This document shows, piece after piece, positions 1 to 9,224 of a stretch of 40,854 bases of DNA (position 1 is its first letter; each line of letters opens with the position of its first letter). The notes below the pieces were generated by a model, which was given only the letters and a program-made list of their open reading frames with translations, searched no databases and had not been told where the DNA came from. The stretch comes from Nitrospira sp. SG-bin2 (GTDB lineage Bacteria; Nitrospirota; Nitrospiria; Nitrospirales; Nitrospiraceae). Where the stretch lies: the NCBI GenBank assembly GCA_002083405.1, contig LVWT01000025.1, positions 1 to 40,854 on the forward strand, given 5' to 3'. A program made the position numbers and the translations under genes.

Positions 1-50
1 ACCGCATGCGGTCAACTCCCTGGCCTCTTATCACCGCACCGTGACAAGTC

Positions 51-221
51 TTATTGCCCTTTGAACCTTCCCCTCATCTCAATCATCATTTTTCCCAGAT
101 CCGCTTCCGCCTTACTCTGTTCACTTACCAGCTTATCTAAATTATAGGGTCGAGCCGGCGTGGATGGTACCATCGTGGCAGGATTCGTTGGAGAACCGGC
201 TGAACTGCCGGCCCTGTGCCT
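51..221 (-). other. In-frame open extension beyond the protease stop codon
   Basis: Reading on past the TAA that ends the protease (222-224), the same frame stays open for 56 codons to a second TAA at 51-53. The extension continues the Ser/Pro/Thr/Ala-rich composition of the protease tail and ends in a charged, helix-like segment (YNLDKLVSEQSKAEADLGK and following). It may be the natural C-terminus of the protease lost to a nonsense mutation, or a small separate ORF starting at an internal ATG near 159. No ribosome-binding site was seen for a separate start. Frame and composition are seen; the nonsense interpretation is inferred. Confidence 0.35.
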
Positions 222-1037
222 TTACCGGCTCACCCCAGGAGATTCAGAGACAGGGGCCGGAGGGACAGTCATAACTCCGGCAGGGGAAGAATTAGTTTGA
301 GTAGTGGGAGCCATGGCAAATACGCCATGCCGGCTAAGCCACTGCGTTACCACGGCCGACTTCAAGGAGAAACTGATGCTTGCGATCGGCATGCCATCGG
401 CAGCCATACGTGCGATCGCGGTATTCACTCCCACCATCCGGGCTTGCTGGTTAAGCAAGGGACCGCCTGAATTTCCACGATTAATCCCCGCCTCCGTTTG
501 AAAAACATGCTTGCCCGGGACACCCTTGAAATGGTCGAATTCTGCGCTGATTGTGCCGGTGGTTAAGGTCCAGAGCCCACCCTGCTCAGGATGACCGATG
601 GCTACGACATGATCTCCGATACGTGCCGTCTCCGAATCACTAAGCGTCACAACCGGGAGCGGTGCCTTCACCTCATCCAGCTTAAGCAAGGCCAGATCCA
701 ATGGCTGTGAATAGGCCACGACTCGCGCTGTACTGCCGCGAGACAAATCACGTTTCTGATCGCCGCTTACCCTGTCCGGCTTCAGATAGACCATGAGTCT
801 GGGAAACGGGCGGCCCGTCGCTTCTTCAATGATCACATGGGCATTGGTAAGCACGAGTCCATCCGATTGAATAATGGAGCCCGTTCCTCCGTTGCCGCGT
901 GTGCCGGTTTCAGGATAACCCATGACCATCACGACCGCAGGAGCAACCTGCTCATAAATCTCTCGCGGGCTGAGTTCCTTGGCCTGTACAGCTTCAGCCA
1001 GAAGCAGCAAAGCAACTGTCAGCTGTGCAAGGCACAT
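222..1037 (-). CDS. Secreted S1C-type serine protease without PDZ domain
   Basis: A 271-residue trypsin-like protease of the DegP/HtrA fold class. The N-terminus (MCLAQLTVALLLLAEAVQA) is a signal peptide, placing the enzyme in the periplasm. The catalytic triad is visible: His in TNAHV (about residue 66), Asp in LDLALLKL (about 114) and Ser in GNSGGPL (about 190). The chain ends soon after the protease core in a Pro/Ser/Thr-rich tail with no PDZ domain, so it is shorter than DegP, DegQ or DegS. An upstream in-frame stop lies just before the ATG, so the start is fixed. It lies 28 bp downstream of the ABC permease and may be in the same transcript. The frame is open again beyond its stop codon (see 51-221). 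Substrate unknown. Confidence 0.85.
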   Translation of the reverse strand: MCLAQLTVALLLLAEAVQAKELSPREIYEQVAPAVVMVMGYPETGTRGNGGTGSIIQSDGLVLTNAHVIIEEATGRPFPRLMVYLKPDRVSGDQKRDLSRGSTARVVAYSQPLDLALLKLDEVKAPLPVVTLSDSETARIGDHVVAIGHPEQGGLWTLTTGTISAEFDHFKGVPGKHVFQTEAGINRGNSGGPLLNQQARMVGVNTAIARMAADGMPIASISFSLKSAVVTQWLSRHGVFAMAPTTQTNSSPAGVMTVPPAPVSESPGVSR

Positions 1038-1065
1038 ACGCTCTCAGCAAGTTCCCAATATGACG

Positions 1066-1827
1066 TTAGCGGAAGTCTCGACGCTGAAAAATGACGGATG
1101 CAAGCAGGAGCAGGAAGGCGGCGTAGGCCATGCCGTACGCGACAATCAGCACCAGCTCGTTGAGCGGCACATCGATGTGGTGCGTGACATTCCCTTTCAG
1201 GTTAAATCGCTCCAGGTTGGGTAATAGGTAGTACATTCCCTCCAGCACACTTCGACCAAGACCGTCCATTTTCTGGCCGAACGTTTTCAAATCCGCTGTC
1301 AGATGGCCGATCACATAAATAGCCAGCGTGAAAATGGCACTCAGGGTCGCGCTGGTAAAGGTTGAACACAGCAGCGCGACTGCGGTGACTACCATACATT
1401 CGAGTAAAATGAGCCCGATGGCCTTAAAGAGGACCGCTTCGATGGGCACACTCTGAGCCATGAGGACAGCGAGCAAACCGGCCGTCATGATGATCATATT
1501 TACAAGCAATGTAATGGTGAGTCCGAAAAACTTTCCAAGAAGAAATTCAAACCGGGCGACCGGCTTGGATACGATGGTATAGATCGTTTTCTTATCGATT
1601 TCTTTGCTCACCAATCCGATACCGACAAAAATGGCGATCAAGACACTGAAGATATTGACGCTTCCGAGACCGATGTCCAGCAGCAGTCGGTGGAATTCGC
1701 CCAGAGTCAGCCGCATGAGCAGAAGGGAGCTGCCGATCATCAAGAGGGCGAAGATCAGGAGGTTATACAGCAGCTTGTCTCTAAGATTCTCGCGAAACGT
1801 GTTCAATGCAATCGATAACACCTTCAT
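1066..1827 (-). CDS. ABC-2 family transporter permease
   Basis: A 253-residue integral membrane protein with about six hydrophobic segments, including LLYNLLIFALLMIGSSLLL near residues 20-40, FSVLIAIFVGIGLV near 60-75, and a last helix near 230-245. The layout, and the VSKEIDKKTIYTIVSKPV motif after the second helix, match ABC-2 permeases of the NosY/GldF type that work with one ATPase to export or remodel envelope substrates. The start codon overlaps the stop of the upstream ATPase gene by four bases (1824-1827), so the two are translationally coupled and form one transporter. The substrate cannot be told from sequence. Confidence 0.9.
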   Translation of the reverse strand: MKVLSIALNTFRENLRDKLLYNLLIFALLMIGSSLLLMRLTLGEFHRLLLDIGLGSVNIFSVLIAIFVGIGLVSKEIDKKTIYTIVSKPVARFEFLLGKFFGLTITLLVNMIIMTAGLLAVLMAQSVPIEAVLFKAIGLILLECMVVTAVALLCSTFTSATLSAIFTLAIYVIGHLTADLKTFGQKMDGLGRSVLEGMYYLLPNLERFNLKGNVTHHIDVPLNELVLIVAYGMAYAAFLLLLASVIFQRRDFR

Positions 1828-2792
1828 GACACCGGCGCCTCCTTCGCGGACTGAATCACGTTCGCCTCGCGGATAAACAGATCTTCGAGTGAGGCTTTAT
1901 GCGGTGTGAGCGCCACCAGCTTGGCCTTGGCCGACCGGATCACGTCAAGCGCCTGATCGACATCCTGCTGGCTTGCCAATACCACCATGACCCGCTCCCC
2001 TTGAAGGACGACTTTCCCTGCCAAGGGCCTGATCCGTTCCAGCGCTTCCGGAAGCAGGCGATCGATCACCATCTCCACTTCATGGGTGGTGCTTCCTGCA
2101 AGCAATTCTGAGACATGTCCGCAGGCGACCAACCTCCCCTTCATAATCATGGCCACGCGATCGCAGAGCATCTCCGCATCATGCAGAATGTGGGAACTGA
2201 ACATTACCGTCTTGCCGGACTCTTTTAAGCGGAGGATGAGATCGCGAACTTCTTTGCGTCCAATCGGATCGAGACCAGACATCGGCTCGTCCAGTACCAC
2301 CAATTCGGGGTCATTGATCAATGCCTGTGCAATTCCCACCCGTTGCAACATGCCCTTGGAAAATTTGCGCAATTGCAGGTCGCGAGCGTGCGACATCCCG
2401 ACGGTTTCCAATAACTCATCGACCCGCTTCTCCAGCGTAGTTCCCCGGAGGTTGAATAAGTGCCCATAGAACCGGAGAAATTCTCTGCCGGTGACGTAGT
2501 CATAAAAGTACGGCGACTCAGGCAGAAAACCGAGCTTGGCCTTGGCCTGTGGAGCGCCGATCCGATGGCCAAAGATTGACGCTGTGCCGCTCGTGGGATA
2601 AATCAGCCCCATCAGCATCTTGATCGTTGTCGTCTTTCCTGCTCCATTGGGTCCGAGAAAGCCAAAGACCTCTCCGCGCTGTACGTTGAGCGAGAGTCCA
2701 TCAACCGCCGTGACGCGTCGCCCCCAGAATCCGACACGGAAGACCTTACTCAAATCTTGAACTTGTACGATGGTTTGGACTACTTCATCCAT
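1824..2792 (-). CDS. ABC transporter ATP-binding protein
   Basis: A 322-residue ATPase partner of the permease. It has Walker A (GPNGAGKTT, about residue 48), the ABC signature (FSKGMLQRVGIAQ, about 145) and Walker B with the D-loop (LVVLDEPMSGLDP, about 165), then the switch His in SSHILHD. The roughly 90-residue C-terminal region after the ATPase core is typical of the CcmA/NatA/NosF group that pairs with ABC-2 permeases. It probably powers export of an unknown substrate. The upstream membrane TPR-like gene ends 15 bp away, so these genes, and perhaps the protease, look like one operon. Confidence 0.92.
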   Translation of the reverse strand: MDEVVQTIVQVQDLSKVFRVGFWGRRVTAVDGLSLNVQRGEVFGFLGPNGAGKTTTIKMLMGLIYPTSGTASIFGHRIGAPQAKAKLGFLPESPYFYDYVTGREFLRFYGHLFNLRGTTLEKRVDELLETVGMSHARDLQLRKFSKGMLQRVGIAQALINDPELVVLDEPMSGLDPIGRKEVRDLILRLKESGKTVMFSSHILHDAEMLCDRVAMIMKGRLVACGHVSELLAGSTTHEVEMVIDRLLPEALERIRPLAGKVVLQGERVMVVLASQQDVDQALDVIRSAKAKLVALTPHKASLEDLFIREANVIQSAKEAPVS

Positions 2793-2807
2793 GGTTACTG
2801 ACCTCAG

Positions 2808-3737
2808 TTATATCCTTCCCTGCTTGTCTAGCCTGAATACTTTCAGCCGGTCAGGATGGGTCGAACTTGTGATCTTGCCAGTCTTGGAATCCAGTTCATA
2901 TATTCCACCGAATGGCTCTTGAGGAAGGCTGGCAAGATAGCCGCTGATCGCCAGTTCGGATAATGTAGTTGGATAGCGTCCTTGTTTCTCGCGGTACTGA
3001 TGAGATGCCGACTCCAACAAGCGAATATCCCGTTCAATGGTGATTTCTTTTGCCCGTTTTGCCAGGACTTCTCGCATGCCCTCATCCTGCGTCTGTTGCC
3101 AAAGCGCTTCAATGAATTGAAGTGCGGTATCAGGGTTATTCGCCTCTGCATACATTCGTGTCGCAAGACCAGGCAAGTAGGCCGGGCCACCAGGCAATCG
3201 CGCCGCTGCAGCGATATACTCGGCAGCCTTAGCGGCATCTCCGAGGACGAAGTAGTGGTTGTAGCCCAGTAAAAATGGAATGTTCCAAACGGTCGGGTTT
3301 GCATTGAACCCTTTTTCAAGCAGCCGGTTACTCAAATCGACACGATCTGCCAAACTGGTCAACACAACACCCCCCACATAGTATGCATAGTCATACTGAG
3401 GATCGAGCGTCGTGATGACATCGAGCGTATGGTAGATCCATTCATATTCGTCTGCTGAGTTCCGCTTCTTGCCGAGCACCTGCAAAAGGCGGAGCCACAG
3501 AACATCCGCGCCAATATGGTGATATCCAAGAAGTGCCGGTTTGAGATATTCCCCGCGAGGCAACTGAGCCAATTCTTCGATTTGGGTGATGCTTCGATCT
3601 GCGCGGTAATCAAGACCCCGTTGGAACTGGATGACGAGCGAAAAACTAAGGACTAAGCCAGCAATGATGAAACCAGCATTGCTCCAGCCATTCATCCGAG
3701 TGCGTAAGGATTGTTCGGCTACGGGCAGGATGCTCAT
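2808..3737 (-). CDS. Membrane-anchored TPR-like protein of unknown function
   Basis: A 309-residue protein with one N-terminal membrane segment (GFIIAGLVLSFSLVIQF, about residues 22-38). The rest is predicted periplasmic and made mostly of helical TPR-like pairs (for example around residues 100-230, with repeated Ala-Tyr-Leu helix contacts). The C-terminal part (YPTTLSELAISGYLASLPQEPFGG) resembles the tail seen in pseudopilin-linked proteins, where a short helix leads to a glycine-rich loop. It lies between the type IV pilin gene and the ABC exporter genes on the same strand, so a role in pilus or secretion assembly is possible but unproven. The strong terminator at 3763-3798 separates it from the pilin gene, and its own start codon lies just downstream of that terminator. 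Confidence 0.75.
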   Translation of the reverse strand: MSILPVAEQSLRTRMNGWSNAGFIIAGLVLSFSLVIQFQRGLDYRADRSITQIEELAQLPRGEYLKPALLGYHHIGADVLWLRLLQVLGKKRNSADEYEWIYHTLDVITTLDPQYDYAYYVGGVVLTSLADRVDLSNRLLEKGFNANPTVWNIPFLLGYNHYFVLGDAAKAAEYIAAAARLPGGPAYLPGLATRMYAEANNPDTALQFIEALWQQTQDEGMREVLAKRAKEITIERDIRLLESASHQYREKQGRYPTTLSELAISGYLASLPQEPFGGIYELDSKTGKITSSTHPDRLKVFRLDKQGRI

Positions 3738-3762
3738 GGATACAACCGTCGTTCTAAGAAAG

Positions 3763-3798
3763 AGCCTAGCTCGCCGGTTTTACCCGGCGAGCTAGGCT
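3763..3798 (-). terminator. Strong intrinsic terminator after the pilin gene
   Basis: A perfect 15-bp inverted repeat (3763-3777 with 3784-3798, AGCCTAGCTCGCCGG) encloses a 6-nt loop. On the minus strand it is followed by CTTTCTT. It lies 25 bp after the pilin stop codon and before the TPR-like gene, so it should end the pilin transcript. The plus-strand side has no T-run. Confidence 0.9.
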
Positions 3799-3822
3799 AG
3801 CGCACATCCTATCTATACGACC

Positions 3823-4428
3823 TTAGTAAACACCCGTCGAGCAATCTGTGGCACCGTGGTCAACCGAAGAATCCCACGTTGAAATGCCCGCGTCGCCGTC
3901 CAGGTTGCTCTTTGCGACCGCCACGAAGTTATTCATACCCGCGGCTCCGGTAGCAGTCGTCATCGTCGCGTTCGGATACAATGCACAGGACACAGCCGTG
4001 GTGTAGACACCAGGAGGCGCCACAGTGGTAGCATCAACCCCATAATGGTACAGGACGTTGCCCGTTGCCCTGAATCCGATATCGTTGAAGTTGCCCACAA
4101 ATAAAGGGGCCGCACCAGCACACCACTGTACGGGAGGAGGCGTTGCAAGTGCACCCTGGCCCCAGGTAAATGGAGTTGTTTTGGTACCGCCGACGGGCAT
4201 TACAGCACCTTCCACGCGGACTCCGATGTAGCAGCCCTGCTCACCCTGAAAAGACACTTGTGAGGTTTTAATCGCCTGCAGATTGGTCTTCGCTTCGGAC
4301 TGCCGAGACTTCATCTGATACTGCAAGAAGTTCGGAATGGCGATGGCCGCCAGGATGCCGATGATCGCCACAACGATCATCAACTCGATGAGGGTGAAAC
4401 CCTCTTGTTTCTGGAATACCTTACGCAT
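3823..4428 (-). CDS. pilA: Type IV pilin (major pilin-like)
   Basis: A prepilin of 201 residues. The class III signal is clear: a short basic leader (MRKVFQKQEG) cut before FTLIELMIVVAIIGILAAIA, with the conserved Glu at position 5 of the mature protein and the N-methylated Phe at position 1. The hydrophobic helix is followed by a globular domain with several cysteines and a C-terminal Cys (DCSTGVY) able to close a D-region disulfide. The start at 4428 is chosen because an AAGGAGG box lies just upstream; an earlier ATG at 4455 would sit before that box. The gene has its own terminator and a long upstream leader, so it is probably expressed alone and strongly. The PilT-type ATPases at 16113 and 17194 are likely partners. 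Confidence 0.93.
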   Translation of the reverse strand: MRKVFQKQEGFTLIELMIVVAIIGILAAIAIPNFLQYQMKSRQSEAKTNLQAIKTSQVSFQGEQGCYIGVRVEGAVMPVGGTKTTPFTWGQGALATPPPVQWCAGAAPLFVGNFNDIGFRATGNVLYHYGVDATTVAPPGVYTTAVSCALYPNATMTTATGAAGMNNFVAVAKSNLDGDAGISTWDSSVDHGATDCSTGVY

Positions 4429-4811
4429 CGTACTGCCTCCTTGTTGATGGTTCACTGACGGCCCGACTCACTTCCTCTATTTCCATAACCTGCGGCGTTC
4501 ATGTTGCCGCCTACCTGTCCCTGTAGCAGGTTTGGTGCCCGTCAGCGACATTGGTAACCCTACCACTAAACTATTGAAAAGCAATGAGTTGTGAAAATAT
4601 GGCGGCGAGTGGATTACAGAAGCCCGGTGTGGTCGGTTTCCAGATTCTGTTCGAGGCAGCCGAGAATTGGCATTTTCCTCCTAAGCTCTGGACCAAAACT
4701 GCATATGGAAAGCGGCCTGTGGCGTAAGAAACAAGCGCCGATTCGAAGAGAATACCGTTATAAAAGAATCTGAGAGCAATTTTGAGAAGAGACGATGTGG
4801 GAATGGAAAAC
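4429..4811. other. Pilin gene upstream region, no gene recognised
   Basis: This 383-bp stretch lies between the pilin start and the end of the TPR lipoprotein gene. It holds the AAGGAGG box for the pilin close to 4431-4440. ORFs in it are shadows without plausible protein character. I searched by eye for a sigma-54 site ahead of the pilin: TTGCT elements occur, but none has a GG at the right distance, and no convincing sigma-70 site was found either. Confidence 0.5.
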
Positions 4812-6674
4812 TTACGGATTGAGAGGCTGCGCCTGTATCTTCTCAGATACGCGCCGCTTGGCCTGTTGGATACGTTCTTCTTTAGTGGGATCGCCCATAC
4901 CCTGTTCCTGAAATCGTTGGAGCAGTTTCTCATTAGAAGGATCGAGTTCAAGGGAGTGCAGCCAGGCTTCTCTGGCATCAGACAATTGCTGTTGTTTCAT
5001 GTAAATCTCACCGAGGTGCTCATAGATTACAGGATCGTCGCCGACAAGCGACACGGCACGTTTGATTTCTGTCAGCGCCTCGGCTAGAAGGCCGGATTTA
5101 TAGAACGCCCATCCAAGGCTATCGACGTAGTACCCATTCTCAGGTTTGAGCGCGACGGCACGCCTGGTGAGTGACAAGGCTTGGTCGATCTTAATCCCTC
5201 GCTCTGCGTAGCTATAGCCAAGGTAGTTCAAAGCATCGGCATGGTGCGGGTCTATCGTTAACGCCGATTCCATTGCCTTGACTACATCCTCAAACCGGTT
5301 GAGTTTGTCATAGGCCGTCCCCAGGTTGAAATGCAGGTCGGCATGCTTTGGGTTATGGCGAATCCCCTCTTCGAACGCCTCCGATGCCTTCTCGTACTGC
5401 TCACTCTGCAAATGAGCGAGTCCGAGTACAACATGGGGTTCAGGCTGCTTGGGGGTAAGACGCACGGCTTCTCTCAGGTGCGTGATTGCCTCAGGAAACC
5501 TCTTGAGACGGTACTGGAGGACACCCAAATGAACATGACTGTCAGTATAGGTCGGATCCAGCTGGATATTAGATTGATAGGTTTCAATGGCTTTGGGGAA
5601 ATCTTTGCTCTCTTCGTAAAGATAGCCAAGATAATCGCGCACCTTAGGCTCAGCCGGTCTCGCTTTCAAAATTGATGTGAGCTGTTCGATCGCTTTTGAA
5701 AACTCCTTCTTCTCACCGTAAATGAGCGCGAGTCGCAATTGCGCATCGAGATCACTGGGGTCCTCCTCCAGCATCTTTTCCAGTTCAGCGAGTCCTCCTG
5801 CATAATCTTTTGTTGCCACATAGAGCTGGATGAGATGCTGCCGGATATCCTTATTGCGAGGATTCACCTGGTGCAGATATTTCTTAAGAATAGCAATCGC
5901 TTTTCCCTTGTCCTGCTTCGACTCATGAAGTGCGGCCAAGGCAAGATACGCCGGCTCAAAGGAAGAATTTGCGGCAATCGCGCGCTCGAAACTGTCTAAC
6001 GCCTGCTCGGTATTACCGGAGTCGATGGAAATACGTCCCAGGTAGTAGTAACCCACCGGAGAATCCGGGGTATGTTTCAGCCCCTCTTTGACGGTCTGCT
6101 CAGCGAGCCCAACCTGCTTCTGATTCAGTAAAATAATTCCTTTGGAGAAGTAGGCATCGCCTCGTTCAGGAGCGCGCTGAATGGCCTTGTCCAACAGACG
6201 CAGGGCGCGGTCCGGTTTGCCTGCCCCGGTGAGAATGCCGGCCATTTGAGTCAATAGCTGTACGTCTTGATCCGTCCCGGCACCAACCTCTTCCGCATAG
6301 TGAGCCGCGTTTGCCAGGTCGCCCAGGCCAAAATAGAGTCCGGCGAGACGAGCTTTTACCTCGAATGAGGCAGAGTCGGCCGCTAGGGCCGCTCGATACT
6401 CTTTCAACGCCGTATTGAAATCGTGTGCGAGCTCCGCTTGATAACCGAGCATAAAATGATAGGTGGCGGAAGAATCCGGTGCAGGCACTGTCGCTTGTGC
6501 GTTAGCGGATCGTGCAGGCGGAACAGATGATTCCTGCGCATGCGGGGTTGCCGCGCATGCCATGAGGATGACGGGGGGCACCGCTAAACAGGCGCCCATC
6601 ATCATCTTGGGAAGCAGCGCATGCCATGTTCGTTGATGCCGTCGATGCTGGACTGTCGGTCGTCTTTGATGCAC
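4812..6674 (-). CDS. Large TPR-repeat lipoprotein
   Basis: A 620-residue protein made almost entirely of tetratricopeptide repeats (about 15 units from residue 70 to the end, with recurring G-Y-Y-L-G / A-L-A-L / P-x-x-A signatures). The N-terminus ends in a lipobox (VILMAC, Cys about residue 40), so it is probably attached to the outer or inner membrane facing the periplasm. TPR lipoproteins of this kind act as scaffolds; PilF/PilW-like and PEP-CTERM-linked proteins are family examples, but no specific role can be assigned. The first start is a GTG at 6674, with AAGGG just upstream. An ATG at 6605, closer to the hydrophobic segment, is an alternative. It is downstream of dnaB with a 78-bp gap. 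Confidence 0.85.
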   Translation of the reverse strand: MHQRRPTVQHRRHQRTWHALLPKMMMGACLAVPPVILMACAATPHAQESSVPPARSANAQATVPAPDSSATYHFMLGYQAELAHDFNTALKEYRAALAADSASFEVKARLAGLYFGLGDLANAAHYAEEVGAGTDQDVQLLTQMAGILTGAGKPDRALRLLDKAIQRAPERGDAYFSKGIILLNQKQVGLAEQTVKEGLKHTPDSPVGYYYLGRISIDSGNTEQALDSFERAIAANSSFEPAYLALAALHESKQDKGKAIAILKKYLHQVNPRNKDIRQHLIQLYVATKDYAGGLAELEKMLEEDPSDLDAQLRLALIYGEKKEFSKAIEQLTSILKARPAEPKVRDYLGYLYEESKDFPKAIETYQSNIQLDPTYTDSHVHLGVLQYRLKRFPEAITHLREAVRLTPKQPEPHVVLGLAHLQSEQYEKASEAFEEGIRHNPKHADLHFNLGTAYDKLNRFEDVVKAMESALTIDPHHADALNYLGYSYAERGIKIDQALSLTRRAVALKPENGYYVDSLGWAFYKSGLLAEALTEIKRAVSLVGDDPVIYEHLGEIYMKQQQLSDAREAWLHSLELDPSNEKLLQRFQEQGMGDPTKEERIQQAKRRVSEKIQAQPLNP

Positions 6675-6752
6675 AAGTGCCCTTATAGGAATATGCTCAC
6701 AACGATGTGAATGGAAGAATTATACCGACCAGCAGAGCGATGCGCAAACTCG

Positions 6753-8105
6753 TCAAGACTCACGAAGATCAAGGCTCTCGAACTTGGCAAATCGATCCTG
6801 GAAGAACAGCTCTTTTCTCCCGATCGGCCCATTCCGATGTTTGCTCACGATAATGTCGGCGATCCCCTTGCGTTCTGAGTTTTGATCGTAGACATCCTCT
6901 CGATAGATAAACATGACGACATCGGCGTCCTGCTCGATCGCGCCACTCTCACGCAAATCGGCCAACATGGGAATCGGAGGCTTGCGGGCTTCCACAGCAC
7001 GACTCAGCTGAGAGAGTGCTACCACCGGCACGTTCAATTCTTTGGCCAATGCTTTCAGTGAACGGGAGATATCGGAAATTTCCTGCTGGCGTGATTCCGA
7101 ATCGCTTCGGCCCTGCATCAATTGCAGATAGTCCACAATCAACAGATCGAGCCCTTTCTCGGCCTTCAAGCGGCGGGCTTTCCCACGCATCTGTTGCACC
7201 GTAATGCCTCCGGCATCATCGATGTAAATCGGCGCCTGTTCCAGCTTTCCAGCCGCTTCAGCCAATCGCCACCAATCCTCTTTTTGAAGCTTTCCTGTCC
7301 GTAGAGCGTGTGAATCGACGCGAGCCTCGGAACTCAGCATGCGCAGCACAATCTGAGGCTTGGACATTTCCAGGCTGAAAATGCCCACCACCGCCTGTGT
7401 GTGAATGGCTGCATGAGTGGCAAACCCCAGCGCCAGGCTGGTTTTCCCCATGCTCGGCCGCCCGGCCACCACAATCAGATCGGACGGTTGAAGCCCGGCC
7501 GTGAGATCGTCGAGATCGTAATAGCCGGTCGGCACGCCCGTCACATGTTCTTTCCGCTTCGACAGTTTATCGACCAGATCAAGGCTCTCCTTGATGATCT
7601 GATTGATCTGGGTGAAGGATCGTTCCAGCTTGCCCTGAGCGATGCTGAAGACAGACCGTTCCGCAAAGTCCAGCAAGTCGTCAATCGAGGCTGTTCCTTC
7701 GTAGCCTCTGGTCAACACCTCGGTCGAGGTACTAATCAATTGCCGTGCGACTGCTTTATCCCGGACGATTTTACAGTGGTACCGGATATTGGCGGAACTG
7801 GAAACGAGCTGAACCAGCTCGGCAAGAAAGGCGGCGCCACCCACCGCCTCTAACTCCCCTTGTCCTGTCAATCGCTCGGTCAGCGTGATCTGATCGATCA
7901 CTTCACCGGTGTCGGACAAATCGAGCATGGCTCGGTACACTTTCTTATGAGCCGTGCGATAGAAATCCTCTTCGACCAAGAGTTCCATCGCTTTCGGCAT
8001 GGCGGTATTGTCCAGTAGGATTGCCCCCAAGACTGATTGCTCCGCTTCCAGGTTCTGAGGCGGCAGCTTCGGTTGTGAAAAGTCAACACCCACAGACGAC
8101 TTCAC
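6753..8105 (-). CDS. dnaB: Replicative DNA helicase DnaB
   Basis: A 450-residue helicase of standard length that unwinds DNA ahead of the replisome in the cytoplasm. The N-terminal DnaB domain (LPPQNLEAEQSVLGAILLD, about residues 14-115) is followed by the RecA-like domain with Walker A (GRPSMGKTS, about 212), Walker B (LLIVDYLQLM, about 315), the H4 Gln motif (SQLSR) and the arginine-finger region near RESGAIEQDADVV. No intein is present. The start codon is GTG, overlapping the hisZ stop codon by four bases (GTGA, 8102-8105), which couples the two genes in translation. Confidence 0.97.
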   Translation of the reverse strand: MKSSVGVDFSQPKLPPQNLEAEQSVLGAILLDNTAMPKAMELLVEEDFYRTAHKKVYRAMLDLSDTGEVIDQITLTERLTGQGELEAVGGAAFLAELVQLVSSSANIRYHCKIVRDKAVARQLISTSTEVLTRGYEGTASIDDLLDFAERSVFSIAQGKLERSFTQINQIIKESLDLVDKLSKRKEHVTGVPTGYYDLDDLTAGLQPSDLIVVAGRPSMGKTSLALGFATHAAIHTQAVVGIFSLEMSKPQIVLRMLSSEARVDSHALRTGKLQKEDWWRLAEAAGKLEQAPIYIDDAGGITVQQMRGKARRLKAEKGLDLLIVDYLQLMQGRSDSESRQQEISDISRSLKALAKELNVPVVALSQLSRAVEARKPPIPMLADLRESGAIEQDADVVMFIYREDVYDQNSERKGIADIIVSKHRNGPIGRKELFFQDRFAKFESLDLRES

Positions 8106-9199
8106 CGATGTCTCTGCTTGGCGTCCGCGACCGGTTGGTCTCCGGATAGCGCGGTCTGGTTTTGAGACAATCCGATTCCTCGAAAAAGCCGGTCAACATT
8201 CAGTGCAAACCCGGTAGAAGGAAGATTTCTGCCGAATCGGCCGATCAAATGGTTATAGCGACCGCCGCCGCCGAGCTCGACACCGATGCCTTCGGCAAAC
8301 ACATCGAACACAATACCGTCATAATAGTCAAACCCGCGAAACTCCCCTAAGTCGAGAAACAGCGCGTTCTGATAGCCGTCCTCGCAGAGCGATTGATACA
8401 CCGTGGCCAGCCGGTCGAGCGATTGGAGGAGCACCGTGTCATTCGCGGCCAGCTTGCGCCCTCTTGCAATCACCTCTGCGTTACCGGAAAGTTCCGGTGC
8501 TTCCAGAATAATCCGTCCGAAGCGCTGTGAGATGCGCTCCTGCCCCAAGATTTCCTGAAGCTTGGGAAGGTCTTTGCGCGCAGCCGCATGCTCGGCGCGC
8601 TTCTTTCCTTCTTCCGACAAGCCTGCACGCGTCAGCAAGCGCCTGAAGAATCCGACGTGCCCGATCGAGACTTTGAACGATCGCAGCCCGATCCGTTGTA
8701 AGCACTCGATCAAGAGCGAAATGATCTCCCGATCCGATGCCGGGTCATCCACCCCGATGAGTTCCGCCCCTACTTGAAAGATTTCACGATCCCGCCCGGC
8801 GTGCTCAGGTTCATGACGGAATACCGTTGTGCGATAAGACAAGCGCAACGGCATGCGAGCCCCCATCATCCCCATAGCCACAGTACGGGCAATCTGAGCG
8901 GTGGCATCCGGGCGGAGAAGGAGAATACGGCCTGTCGTGCGATCAGGGATTTTGTAGCATTTCTCAACGAGCTCAGGTTCGAGACCTGGAGCCAAGACAT
9001 CCAGATATTCGAATGTCGGCAAGATGATCTCGTCATAGCCCTGTCCGGACAATGACTCAATCAACTGTGTCTCGATTTTCCGGAAGCGTCGTGCGGCTTC
9101 CGGAAGAATCGTCGCCATTCCGGCTGGAACGAGAGACCGTTCTCTCAGCGGCTGATTCTGCCCCGAAAGAACGCTGTGCGTCAGTGGAGCAGAAGCCAT
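8102..9199 (-). CDS. hisZ: ATP phosphoribosyltransferase regulatory subunit
   Basis: A 365-residue class II tRNA-synthetase-like protein. Motif 1 region (YDEIILPTFEYLDVL), motif 2 (YRTTVFRHEPEHAGRDREIFQVGAE region) and motif 3 (GVELGGGGRYNHLIGRFG) are present, but the C-terminal anticodon-binding domain of histidyl-tRNA synthetase is absent. That length and layout is HisZ, which activates the short form of HisG in the first step of histidine biosynthesis. No hisG is in this window. It ends in a four-base overlap with dnaB. The ribosome-binding site is weak. A truncated HisS is the main alternative, less likely given the clean domain boundary. Confidence 0.88.
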   Translation of the reverse strand: MASAPLTHSVLSGQNQPLRERSLVPAGMATILPEAARRFRKIETQLIESLSGQGYDEIILPTFEYLDVLAPGLEPELVEKCYKIPDRTTGRILLLRPDATAQIARTVAMGMMGARMPLRLSYRTTVFRHEPEHAGRDREIFQVGAELIGVDDPASDREIISLLIECLQRIGLRSFKVSIGHVGFFRRLLTRAGLSEEGKKRAEHAAARKDLPKLQEILGQERISQRFGRIILEAPELSGNAEVIARGRKLAANDTVLLQSLDRLATVYQSLCEDGYQNALFLDLGEFRGFDYYDGIVFDVFAEGIGVELGGGGRYNHLIGRFGRNLPSTGFALNVDRLFRGIGLSQNQTALSGDQPVADAKQRHR

Positions 9200-9224
9200 A
9201 ATCGTCTACGTGGTTCGCCCGGTG

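Noticed and set aside
4429..4811. Sigma-54 promoter for the pilin gene
   Set aside because: TTGCT elements are present but no GG element lies at the right distance.
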